This document shows, in pieces, positions 45,998-57,680 of a DNA stretch of 64,000 nt. The notes under the pieces are model-generated. The model had not been told where the DNA came from. It saw only the letters and a program-made list of their open reading frames with translations, and made no database searches. This stretch comes from Dirofilaria immitis (lineage: Eukaryota; Nematoda; Chromadorea; Rhabditida; Onchocercidae). Position numbers and translations under genes: made by a program. Positions within the stretch are counted from its first letter, which is position 1. The number at the start of each line of letters is the position of its first letter. Location of the stretch: assembly GCA_024305405.1 (NCBI GenBank), contig JAKNDB010000075.1:744001-808000 (forward strand), written 5' to 3'.

Positions 45998-46244
45998 GTT
46001 ATATGTTATTTAAAAATTAGTCAGTTAAATATTGAAATTTCGTAAAAAATTTCTTCAAATTTTCATATGAAATCTTTGGGAATGAAGAGTCATTGCAAAT
46101 TTTTTTTCTTCTGCTAATACAATAAAAATATTTCAAGAAATGACAAATAATAAGAAAAAAGAAAAAAAACTTTATGAAATCGCTTTCTTAAGAAATGCCT
46201 TATTGCTTGGTTAGTCGATTGTTTACACTTCTGCTCCAAACAAT

Positions 46245-49200
46245 TTAACCAAGTTCCCTGAAATGTCCCAATCGATTGAGAATACATTTCGATTTTTATG
46301 AAACTCAAATTCCAAGGAATTTTTTTCTTTTTCTGAATTACAGAAAGATTAGCTAGTATTATGAAAGAATATTGAAGAATGATAAGTTGTATTTCAAAAA
46401 TTGGATAATAAAAACTTACTCGGAAGAGATAGTTACGTTAGTGTACATACGAAGCATATATTCACCTTCTTCACCAGGTTCAAAAGTTGATGGAATTATG
46501 ATATAATTGCCGGGTTGAAGGCGAAAACGGCCAGTTATCTATAATTACAGGTTATCGGCAATTTATGATTATTGCAACTTGTTATTATTATATTTTGAAT
46601 TATGTTTTTTAATTAAAATATTATCAGAATGAATCAAATCTTCTTAATTAAATTATGCTATATTCCATAAAATCTGATGAAAACATTTCATTAAAAGTAG
46701 TAGAAATGATAATGATTCAATAATATTGAAATATGAAAGTTTCAAATATTCTAAGAAACAGAAACCATTTATTTAGGCAATAAAAGACAAATTTCTAATT
46801 CAAATTAACAATTGCTAAATTTAACGATTGGCATAATTAGCCTTTTTCGATTAGGTCACGTACGTTATATCAACATAGAAAAACGAAAATAACGCGCCTT
46901 CCTGAACTGCATATTGTTTGATTAGAACAGTTTATTAAGCTAAAAATTTTAATTAACAAAGTAAAATATTTACCTCACGAAGATTGATAAATGCAGCACT
47001 TCTTGCACATGATTTATGCGATGCAAAAAGTTTCGCTCCAAATGACCGTAAATTTCATCGACCGTAAAATTTTTAAAATTTGATTATTGCTAATTTTGTA
47101 ATTCAAAAAATCAAAAAAAGAAATTCTTAAAAAATATGCCAAATACCATATCAATTTTGAAAATACCTCATAAACAGCAAAGCCAATAGCAAGATTTTCT
47201 AATCCTTGTGGTTTCAACTCACGACGATTCTTTTGTAATACCGCAATGATTACTGTACAAAGACCATCTTCATCATCAGGATTTGGATTAGACAAAGTCA
47301 TCGCAAATTGGCAATTATTAGCAAAAGTATCTGAAGGAAAATTTTATAATATTAAAAATATTGAAATTAATAAATTTCTATAAATGGATCGTTCAGAATA
47401 AAAATTCTTGATCATATTTTATCTGAATTATTATTAGAATTGGATTTTATGACTTGGCGATCGATTTTTATCTTATCAATTACACAATCAATTCTTATTA
47501 AATTGCTTCAAAATTAGCATATAATGCTTTTGATACTACAAAAATCCTCGTAAATAGAAATCGGATATGATTATTTCATGTTATTCTGATTCTTTTGTAT
47601 AATATTTAGTATAACACTCCTCTCTTAAAATTTGTTGCAATATTCATGAATCCGCTTTCCGGAGAATTAGCCAAACAATTATATGTAATATGGCATTGCT
47701 GCGATGTTATCCTGTTTTCAGCAACATCAATATTTCTTCACGATTGCGACAATTTGGTTAACCCCAGGTGGGATACTTATATTGCCGAAAGTAACAACAT
47801 CTTCATGATTAGAAAGAGATATATATCGCCAGATATTCTTTCTTCCATCTTCTTTAACTTTTATCTGCCATTTTTTGTTAATAACAAATTATCGTATTTT
47901 AATATATTCAATCTGCATTTATACATTAATATACTAATCTTTACTTTCACTTTTTATAGAGAAAATTCTTACGATTTATGCTTCAATATTCTTAGATGAT
48001 TATTAGGTCAATTAATTCATTTAATACCCAAATAATTTCGGCAACCACCAGCTGTTTCACCTATCCATGCGCCAAGATGACAACGAGTATTCCAACGTTG
48101 GTAACCAGCATCTTCCATTGATACGCCAGTCATTTCACGTACTTCATCCATAACATCTGGTCCCAAATTGCAAATTTCCATTTTATTGAAATATCGTAAA
48201 TAATCTTCGAATGACATCCTATAATGACAGATAAGTCTAATTTTTTTAACTTTGAATTAAAATCTTGATACAATGTTTTAAATTTATCACCTATTTATTA
48301 AATTAAATAATTAAATAATAATTTTATAATTTATTTATGCATACTTCTTAATTGTCATTAACATACTACTGTAATATATTATTAGAAATAAGAAGCATCA
48401 CAATTAATTGCAAATAAAAACAAACCAAAATTCGCCATCATGTGCTAGCACAAGATTCATATCTCTTTTTGCTGTCCAGAAATATAATTCCATAAATCAC
48501 TTTCATCTGACCAATCACCATTCCATTCCTGCTCATTACCCCATGGATTACGAATTCTTAGTAGCGGAATTTTGCCTCGTTCTGTTTCAACCTGAAGCAT
48601 AAGAAATTTTTGATTTCTAAATATATACAAGAGATTGATTTATCATCAATCAATTAATAGTTAATTCTATCATACATCATAAAAGCATCAGTAATAATAA
48701 TTAATAAACTTACTAATCGCATTCCTGTAATACTGTAAGCATGACCTTTGACTAATCCTTCAGGTGTACGTGCTTCAAATTCCATCGGTGAAGCCTAAAG
48801 AAAATTAATCGAAATACATTAATAAAAATGAAATCTAGGAAACACTTCTTAGATCGAAATTTGATAAAGAAAATGATAAATTATAAAAATAAAATTTCCT
48901 GAAATAAATTCTAATTAGTTTCTGGAAAAATTTGTCTATTTTTAACAAACCTCAATACTGCAACCAAACAGAGAACCCATTTCGAATCCACGAAACATCA
49001 TTTGTAACAAATTTGGTGGTGGTTCTAATAAATCAACAAATTCTGTTAAACCACCAGTCATATCTTCTAATGCTTCCGATGTTGTACCACCTTTTAATGC
49101 TTCATAACTACCATATAACCTGTAAATGTTAACTTTTCTTTTTTAAAATCAAATTTGATGAATAAAATCTTTAAAATAAAGTAAGTGCAATAGGTTAAAT

Positions 49201-52200
49201 TAAAGATTTACTGATAAATTTAAATAATTTGAAATAAAATATTTTTCATTCTATTTGCTCTTTGTTTATTTCTTTTTCATCCTAAAAATTTCAAAACTAA
49301 CTTCGCATATGCTTTTTCCATTAAAGCACTCCAAAATTCGTTATGTTCACGAGAATGCATGTATAAAAGTTTTCCACCTGATGTTGGCAATCTATCATCA
49401 ATAACTACATCTACCCAATTACCGTAGTGCCAAAATTGGAAATGAAATATTCCTGCAAAACGGAAATCCTCAAAATCTAGTAAAAAATTTATATTTGTTA
49501 AAAAAATACAGTTCAAAAATTATTTCGGCTATTCTTTGCATCCTTTAATAATAATTGAAAGACGAGAGAATGAAATTAATATCAGCGTCATTGTTAGGAT
49601 GATCTTTTCCCCTTTTCATTGCTACTGATAATGGATCAAATTCATTTGTCCTGATATTAATTCAAAATCATATCACATTCATCTATGATAATTTTACGTA
49701 AATTCTTAATACCTCGAATTTGTCAACTTTCAGTTCCATCTGACCACGTATTCTTTTTTATTAATGTCATTTTAAATTTAATAATCGGAAATTTAAAATG
49801 AGATTTTCCTCCACCACTAAGCATGCAAATTATATATTAAGTAATATATTTCAAGTATATAATCAATCTCGAATAAATTAAGCAAAGAAAAGAAAGTTGA
49901 AAAATTCCGATGAAAACAGAAGCAGCTAAAAACAATTCTATTATTATTACTACAGAATTGTATAAATGAATTTATAACTAACCAGCATAATTCTCGGTGA
50001 AACTTTGATCCGGTGGAACAACACGATAGAAGAGCTCATCACGTAAAGTTAAACTTGCAGCACCAGCCATCAGCCAACAATCACCTAATTCACCTTGAAT
50101 TACATCGAAACGAGTTTGACCTTCCGCAATTAGCATTGGCTCATTGACAATTTCCTTCAACAAAATTTATTCATTAATTAAAATTATAATCTTATACATG
50201 AATACTTCTAAGCTTGTGAACATATATACTTACACCTGGACGAAGCCATTCCACGTATTTTGGTGGTCGTCTACTATAAAATAAACTGATATCATCAGCT
50301 GGAAATTCTGGATCTTCGAATAGAGTATTGGACTGTAATATATAAACAATATATTAGGAGCATTAAATTATCAAAATAATTCTTAATAATTGCAATATTT
50401 TCTAAAAACTACCATTCCTTCAAAAATATAAATTTGCTAATAATCACTAACTTTTAAACATCGATCACGCTCTTCATAAAAATCAAGTGCTCGTGCTTTT
50501 CGACTTGGTGACGGTGGACGTGGTATAAGACGTGGTTCTGGTGGAACATAAGGATCAACCTGGAAAAGTTAATCAACTTATCAGATAAAATATAGATAAA
50601 TAAACAAAATTAACAACAAGTAAAATCAACCTATGTAGATAAATCAAATCTTAAACAAATACTCAAGTAAATTTAAAAGGTGAAAGCATAATTTTTTTTC
50701 CATTTCTTAAAAGATGGAAAAGAAAACAAAAAGAAAAGATCGAAATTAACCTTTCGACGAAATTTTCCCGTTATGATATTATCCAGGATAATTTTGCCAA
50801 TATCTGATAATTTATTATCTTTTCCACCAAGCTGAAATAGTACATTACCAGCAACTGCACCAATTATACGACCTGTTTGTGGATCAACACCAAGGAAATG
50901 ATGTGCCGCTCTACCGATCATATCCGATAGCACTTCAATAACACCACCACGTAAAAATCCATCGGTACATTATCGCCACCTGAAAATGATATATAATTTT
51001 TGTAAAAATAGTTTAATAAATATAAAATTGCCATTTATCATATTATCATTTATTATGATAGATAATAATAATAGATACTAAATGATAATGTGAATATCAC
51101 AAAAAAATGATTGCATCCTTCATTTCATCTCAAAATTTGTTGTAAAATGATCTATTAGTCTAAAAACAGTCACAAATATCATGCTATCATTTATCTCACA
51201 TTATCAATTATTACTTCTATCCGATCATTTTATTCGAAATTTTTAATAAATCGTTCATAATTTCCTGAATCAATCAATATCAGCACATAATTTCTATTTT
51301 TCAGTTAATTAATCTCTTCTTCATTCACTCCTTATCACTATTAAGCATAATAAACTTAATTCTTCAATATATATATAACGAATACTGTTTATTTGGAATA
51401 AATTTTATCACAAACCTCCACCTCCACCACCATCACCTCCTCGAGCACCGCCACCAATAAATTGACTAATTAAATTTCCCATATCATGGCCACCTGGAAT
51501 AATTCCAGGATAAAATATATATATGAGGTTATTATACGATGTATATTTAAAGTTCAAATTTTAATATTTCTTATGTATGCCAGGAAAAAAACTGTAAACT
51601 GAAATTTCAAATTGATATTTGCAATATCATATTGTCAACAATGACATGCATGTCATATTTACTTGAAGTGTTATAAAAATACAAAATTACTGAAACAATA
51701 ACAAATTAAATTTTATAACTACTATTTCTTATCTCTTATTATAGTGATAATAGATCATTGATCAATTCTGCTATCATCGAATAATCAATCCTAATATTAA
51801 CGGATATCACAGTCTTGTATTATTATTACAAAACAATATCATAATAAATAAATTATTTTATTCAAACAAATTCAATGCTTTTATTAGTTGTTAAAATGAT
51901 GATAAGAAAAAAATAAATTATATATCAACAAATTTCGAGACTTAAAAAATAATATGAAATATAGAAAAAAGAAAATCAAAAATTCATTACCACGATCTAA
52001 ACCACTTCCACCACCTCGTAATAATCCACCGAGAATTTGTCCAACACCACCACCAATTTGACTCTCGATAAAATTTCCCGCAAGTCCACCGATTAAACCA
52101 GTAAATTCATCTTTACCCACATGAATTTGTTTCATTTGTTCATCATTTTCAACCATTTTTGTTGTTTTTTTCCTTCTCGTTCGATTTCTTTCCTTTTTTT

Positions 52201-52226
52201 CAATGCATCAAATGTAGGATGATATT
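46245..52226 (-). CDS. clp-1: Atypical calpain, glycine-rich (CLP-1 type), 5' end missing
   Basis: This is a cytosolic calcium-dependent cysteine protease. Fifteen exons: 52226-51991, 51493-51416, 50979-50751, 50559-50452, 50332-50234, 50154-49983, 49452-49302, 49119-48951, 48794-48714, 48591-48426, 48218-48028, 47330-47167, 47035-46974, 46538-46420 and 46257-46245, about 680 residues. Exons 1-3 encode glycine-rich blocks ([16 protein letters not shown]) typical of nematode CLP-1. Catalytic Cys is in QGELGDCW (exon 6), His in GHAYSIT (exon 9) and Asn in RNPWG (exon 10). The C2-like domain ends with FINLRE and [15 protein letters not shown]. There are no EF-hands, so it is of the atypical class. 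The last exon encodes only a few residues before TAA 46245-46247. Four single-base gaps must be assumed. The frame is open upstream of the ATG at 52156 to an acceptor at 52227, so a first exon lies further right and was not found. Confidence 0.93.
47336..48020. other. Calpain intron with a coding-like island
   Basis: The intron between the exons at 47330 and 48028 holds a GC-richer patch at about 47640-47830. The + strand is open for 117 codons (47646-47999), and the - strand has a short, coding-like open stretch ([20 protein letters not shown]). Calpain exons on either side join in phase without it, so it is not a calpain exon. It could be a nested exon or transposon relic. Confidence 0.4.
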
Positions 52227-53427
52227 CTAAAATGATAATAATATTTCATACTTCTTATCAATCACAGATTATAAATCAATAATCAGCGTAATTTATATAT
52301 TTCATCAGTTCATTAAATGTTAGTGAGTTGATAAAATTTGCAAAATTATCGCATATTGAACAGAGTTTTCTAATATCACAAAGCGATAAAAAAGATTTAA
52401 AAGAAAATTTAATTTGGAAAATTGATAAATACAAAAAAAAAGTTCAAATTTTTGCAAAAGACATGAAAATTAAAAATGATTAAATTTTTTTGGAATAATA
52501 TTTAGTAAAATTGTTTTTTTTCAAATTTAATTTTAAACTTAAAAATCAGCAACTATTAAAATTGTGCATTATATATATATAATATAGAAATATTCAGTAT
52601 AATAAAATATAATCCTGGAATTCATATTAATTATCAAATATATATCATCGAGAAGTAATGCTTTTTTAGACATGAAATTTTCGACCTTAAAAATTTGCAG
52701 AAAAAAATTAACATATGAGAAATGCAACGAAAAATTTGACGTAAAAAATCAAAAATTTTGACGTAAAAAAAAAGATTAACGCCTGAAGAATGCATCAAAC
52801 ATTTCTGAGTTTAAAATTAATTTGTTACTTTTTTTTTTTTTAAATCAAATAGCATCTTCACAAAATAATATCCTGTAAAATAGGTGATGATTAAAGGTTA
52901 AAGGTATGGCATAAATTTAAAATAAAATAAACATATATGTCAAAAACATGTAAATATTTTAGAAGTATAATATCTGTGGGAAATATTTTAAAATATTAAT
53001 TCAAAAACTTGATTTTAAGTAAAAATAAAATGTTTGCAATTTTTGATGTTTAACTTTTCAAACATGTAAATATATGATGGAAAAATTAGAAAACAATTTA
53101 GTTATAGTAATTTAAATAAGTATAATAATATGAAATATTAATTACGCTTAGAACTAATTATTATTATCAGAAATAATTTTTGGAATATAATTTCGACAAA
53201 ACAAAAAGATAATCAGAGATATCAAATAAATGAGAGAGGTATGTATTCGAGAAAAAATAAGTTATAAACAAATAAATATTTTCAATCGATGAGAAAATTC
53301 ATTAGCATTGATTTGAATGGTAATCGATTGATTTCTATTACTTTCATATCGATCAATGATAATAATAAATGAGTGATATTGCAGGTGAAATTATTTTTAG
53401 CATAATCATTCAAATAATTATTACTTC
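52227..53427. other. Upstream flank of calpain, gene-free
   Basis: A missing 5' exon of the calpain gene should be somewhere in or beyond this region, but no ATG exon with a matching donor phase stands out. The stretch is AT-rich with poly-A and poly-T tracts. Confidence 0.4.
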
Positions 53428-53680
53428 TTTATTTGCATTCTTTAAATAACTATACGAGATTGATTTATTGATAAAATTCTATATATTATGCTCAATTGAT
53501 ATGATATGATATGAACAAATTAATAATGCAATCGATTAATTAATCTATCGATCCTACTCCTTTATTTGCATTCTTTAAATAACTATACGGGATTGATTTA
53601 TTGATAAAATTCTATATATTATGCTCAATTGATATGATATGATATGAACAAATTAATAATGTAATCGATTAATATCAATC
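53428..53680. repeat. Direct repeat of about 110 bp, spacing 143 bp
   Basis: TTTATTTGCATTCTTTAAAT followed by about 90 further matching bases occurs at 53428 and 53571. The copies differ at only a few positions, so the duplication is recent. Confidence 0.9.
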
Positions 53681-54110
53681 CAATTTCCCGGGAGAAGAAG
53701 AAAAGGATCAATTTCACTTTTGTTATAGCAAAATTGATTATGTAATAAAAAAAAAAAATTGCATGTAATGATAAAGGAAGAGAATGAAGTTGAATAGAAG
53801 TTAATAATGAAAGGAGAATATAAAGAAAGATAAAATATTCTAAGAGAAAAAAAATGGAAAAGTAGAGAAAGGGAAATTGATGGCGAAAATTCTTCCCTAA
53901 AAAAAAAGAAAGAAAAAAGCCTGAAATTGTGTAATAAGGTCGAAAAAAAAACAAACGAAACATTCATATCAATCAAATTTTTTTTTGTTCTTTTTTATTT
54001 TGCATTTTGCATTTTCTTTCATTGATGAAATTAAAAGTTGAAATATATGAATTTCATTCATTGCTCACTTAATTGAATGCTAACGATGAATGTGATTAAA
54101 TATAAGTTTC
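53681..54110. other. Gene-free stretch
   Basis: Purine-rich + strand with poly-A tracts. The long open frames on the - strand here are the pyrimidine-rich complement and have no coding character. Confidence 0.5.
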
Positions 54111-54117
54111 TGCAAGA

Positions 54118-54500
54118 AACTTACAATTAGCCTAAAAGTCAAGCTTAGTCTAAAAATAGAATAATGAGCCTAAAAGTCAAGTTTAGTCTAAAAGTATAAT
54201 AATGAGCCTAAAAGTTAGTATAATGAGCTTAAAAGTTAATCATCTAACGTATGGTAAATGGCATATTAATGTGAAAGTAAAAAAATGTTAAATTTAAAAA
54301 AATTATCGTCCGTTGAATAACGCTGGAAACATGTTGTCACAACGTCAAAATATGTAAGTATATTAAGTTAAACGTGAATTACGACTGTTGAATAAACGCA
54401 TTCCCACAACGTCAAAATGTGCAAATATGTTAAGTTAAACGTGAATTACGTCAGTTGAATAACGCTGATAACGCATTCCTGTAACGTCAAAGTAAATAAA
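54118..54500. repeat. Two short tandem families
   Basis: At 54125-54240 a GCCTAAAAGTCAAGTTTAGT-type unit of about 40 bases repeats three times with shortening. At 54300-54500 a unit of about 72 bases with GTTGAATAACGCTG, CACAACGTCAAAATATG and AAGTTAAACGTGAATTACG repeats about three times. Confidence 0.75.
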
Positions 54501-54714
54501 TAAATTAGGTACTAGAAAAAAATTTAATATTTTTCTATTTTGTTCGAGTTGAAAAGAAAAGAAAACTTTTCCATTTGATTTATTTATTTGCTTCTTTTCT
54601 TGGTCAATCCTAGTTTGCCTCTTTTTCTGATGCTAGTCCCTAATATTATTTCCTTTTCTTGGCTTATTTATTGAGAGATTCTGAATTAATGTATATCTTG
54701 TCTTATGCTTACTC

Positions 54715-55128
54715 TATTTTACTATTTTATATTATACTATATTTTATAGTTATGATTGTCTTATACTTTCTATATTATATTATTATTTTATATTATACTA
54801 TATTTTATAGTTATGATTGTCTTATACTTTCTATATTATATTATTATTTTATATTATACTATATTTTATAGTTATGATTGTCTTATACTTTCTATATTAT
54901 ATTATTATTTTATATTATACTATATTTTATAGTTATGATTGTCTTATACTTTCTATATTATATTATTATTTTATATTATACTATATTTTATAGTTATGAT
55001 TGTCTTATACTTTCTATATTATATTATTATTTTATATTATACTATATTTTATAGTTATGATTGTCTTATGCTTTCTATATTATATTATTATTTTATATTA
55101 TACTATATTTTATAGTTATGATTCATAA
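54715..55128. repeat. 61-bp satellite-like array, seven near-identical units
   Basis: TTATAGTTATGATTGTCTTA recurs every 61 bases (TATGATT at 54751, 54812, 54873, 54934, 54995, 55056 and 55117). Units are almost identical, which implies very recent amplification or homogenisation. Confidence 0.95.
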
Positions 55129-55595
55129 ATTTAAATTCATTGTTTTAAAATGAAATAATTTAGAGCAAATATATCGTAAAAATTAAAAATATTCTCCATT
55201 TCTGCTCTTTCTCTCCCTCTCTTTTTTCAAAAAAAAAGAAGTCTAGGCTGATGATTCATTTCAAATCATTTCATCATTTTTATAGCCTAGTTTACAGTAT
55301 AAATATTTATCATCGAAATATGCCTAAAATTAAATCGATCACTAATCTGAAACCATTTAAATTATATCTAAAAATTATATTATCATTCTGCAAAATGATA
55401 CATAACTTAATTATTACATCTATCTTTATGACCTAATTATGCAAATTAGGCATAACCTAATTTAGTATTATTATGCAAATATGGCCAAATTAATATTTAT
55501 CAAAAATTCTACCTCAAATTTTGCCAATTTCTTAGATTAAACTAAATTAACAAATAAATTTTATCATAAAAATTATTCCGATCCAGAAATATTCA
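55129..55595. other. Gene-free stretch
   Basis: Nothing beyond AT-rich single-copy sequence is seen; a small palindromic word at 55438-55462 (AATTATGCAAATTAGGCATA) is the only local feature. Confidence 0.5.
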
Positions 55596-55670
55596 AAAAA
55601 AAGAGAGAGGGTTAGAGAGAGAGAGAGAGAGAGGATTAGAGAGAGAGAGGGTTAGAGAGAGAGAGACGGG
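55596..55670. repeat. (GA)n with GGGTTAGAGAGA interruptions
   Basis: GA dinucleotides are broken three times by GGGTTAGAG or GGATTAGAG, forming a small minisatellite. Confidence 0.8.
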
Positions 55671-55814
55671 GAAAGAGAAAAGTGATGTAAAAAGAATGAG
55701 GACAGACAGGTTGATAAAAAAATTCGACACAAATACAACAAACCTTACGATCAAAACAACAAATAACGAAATTGAATGAAAATCGGTTGTTCATACATAT
55801 GCAAAGTCAATACT

Positions 55815-55960
55815 TATGTATGTATGTATGTATGTATGTATGTGTGTATGTGTCTGTCATATATGTGTGTATCCGTCTACATATGTCTGTATCCGTGTAT
55901 ATGTTTATCTGCATGTGTGAATGTTTATACGTATGTGCATATCTTTATACATACATATTT
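55815..55960. repeat. (TATG)n microsatellite
   Basis: A TATG tetranucleotide run at about 55815-55848 decays rightwards into TGTG, TCTG and ACATATG variants. Open frames through it are artefacts of the repeat. Confidence 0.85.
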
Positions 55961-56231
55961 ATTGGCTTCCACTTAATGATCGAAAGTGGGTTATTACTTG
56001 TGATTCGCGTTTTTCCAGTTGGTTGATGCCGGGATGATATCAGGTGACATTAGGTGAAATCAGTTATCAGTTGATAAGAAGTTTGCTATTCCAGAATAAT
56101 TATAAACTGGTAGAAGTTTCATCATTAAATAATGAATGAAATAAAAACACAGAAAAGAATTTCCCTTCTACCTCTTCACCCTCTCTTCTTCTCCTACTCC
56201 CTCTCCTATTTTTCATGAAAAGAATAATCGA

Positions 56232-56233
<2 letters not shown>

Positions 56234-56266
<33 letters not shown>

Positions 56267-56425
56267 CTTTATGTGACTTTTATTACATATTTTTGCATGA
56301 ATTTGTTGTTGAATTTTTACAAGTGACGATAACAGAAATACGTTGAAGATTCACGTACAGTAGTAATATCAACTGAACGAAACTACGCTGAAGATTCACG
56401 TATAGCAATAATATCAACTGGATGA
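56234..56425. repeat. (AT)n tract and a 50-bp direct repeat
   Basis: An AT run covers 56235-56264. At about 56340-56425 a unit with GAAGATTCACGTA, AATAATATCAACTG and GAAACTACG-like words is present twice. Confidence 0.75.
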
Positions 56426-56582
56426 AATAAAATTAAAGTAGTTGAATTTACGTAATTGATTTGGGAATAATTGTTATTGTCGAGATATCTTATTTCTCAA
56501 AAAACTTTTGCAATGCTGAACAGCTTATTATTGAATGCACGACAATAATATGAAAATGGAGCAAGCATATCCGTCGGTTTAA

Positions 56583-56753
56583 CTACCCAAGTTTAAGGTA
56601 ATTGAATGTTTCGGCTCAGAGTCCCGTCTGCTGTGGCTTGAAATAAAATTTTGGAACGTCCTGCATCTGCGGGACAACACACAATGTCATATCGACAAGC
56701 AATATGATTCTCGGAATCAAGCGAATCATCTATGCCGAATGCATCATTTCTAA
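56583..56753 (+). pseudogene. Possible BEL/Pao retrotransposon gag relic
   Basis: A 57-codon open stretch begins LPKFKVIECFG and continues with LLWLEIKFWNVLH before TAA 56751-56753. Gag proteins of BEL/Pao elements carry a segment of the form LPKL..F.G....W..F...F, and the likeness is in that spacing only. A stop lies directly upstream and no reverse transcriptase, protease or terminal repeat was found nearby. The region is GC-richer than the desert around it. It could also be unrelated. Confidence 0.25.
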
Positions 56754-56775
56754 CAATATTTCATCCAAATCAGAT

Positions 56776-57130
56776 CCATGTTGAATGCACGATATCTCAA
56801 CTATATCTTGTGGAAGTCACGTATATCATGTTGAACTATATCTCGTGCAAGTCACGTATATCATGTTAAATGCACGATATCTCAACTATATCTCGTGCAA
56901 GTCACGTATATCATGTTAAATGCACGATATCTCAACTATATCTCGTGCAAGTCACGTATATCATGTTGAATGGACGATATCTCAACTATATCTCGTGCAA
57001 GTCACGTATATCATGTTAAATGCACGATATCTCAACCATGTCTCATGAAAGTCACGTATATCATGTTGAATGCACGATATCTTAACCACATCTCATGCAA
57101 GTCACGTATACCACGTTGAATGGACGACAT
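56776..57130. repeat. 50-bp tandem array, about seven units
   Basis: Each unit has GTTGAATGCACGATATCTCA, ACTATATCTCGTGCAAGTCA and CGTATATCAT, period 50. The second unit lacks part of the sequence, and the last two units are diverged. It starts directly after the possible gag relic. Confidence 0.9.
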
Positions 57131-57374
57131 CTATCTGTCTCATCCAAATTTTGCGACTATTTCGTCATAAGCGGATACAATATCTTCACATATGTCTTCT
57201 AATAAAAGTTATTAAATAAGTTAGAATTCTCAGTAGTACCTCATCTATTGAGTCGACAATTATTGATTATTCCACGTAAAAAAAAATATTGTTTAATAAA
57301 ATTTTTTTAAAATGCTTTACTTAATCTACAGATTATCTAGCTAATCCTTTTGTTATCCTGAAGCTTACTGAATA

Positions 57375-57680
57375 ATCAATTATATATATATATATATGTT
57401 ACCTGGTTCATATGGACTACATATATATATGTTACCTGATTCATTAGGACTATATACGTATATATTACCTGGTTCATTACGACTATATGTATATATTACC
57501 TGGTTCATTAGGACTTAAATTCGACTATATATGTATATATTACCTGGTTCATTACGACTATATGTATATATTACCTGGTTCATTAGGACTTAAATTCGAC
57601 TATATATGTATATGTTACCTGATTCATTAGGACTATATATGTATATATTACCTGGTTCATTAGGACTTAAATTCGACATA
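57375..57680. repeat. Variable tandem repeat, TTACCTGGTTCATTAGGACT type
   Basis: About nine units of 30-60 bases combine TTACCTGGTTCATTAGGACT, an optional TAAATTCGAC and a TATATATGTATATA spacer. Unit length varies by presence of the middle block. Confidence 0.85.

Noticed and set aside
53625..53976. Two long - strand Phe/Leu-rich frames
   Set aside because: They are the complement of a purine-rich tract; no splice context or domain.
55772..56026. 84-codon Tyr/Cys/Val-rich + strand frame
   Set aside because: It is driven by the TATG microsatellite.
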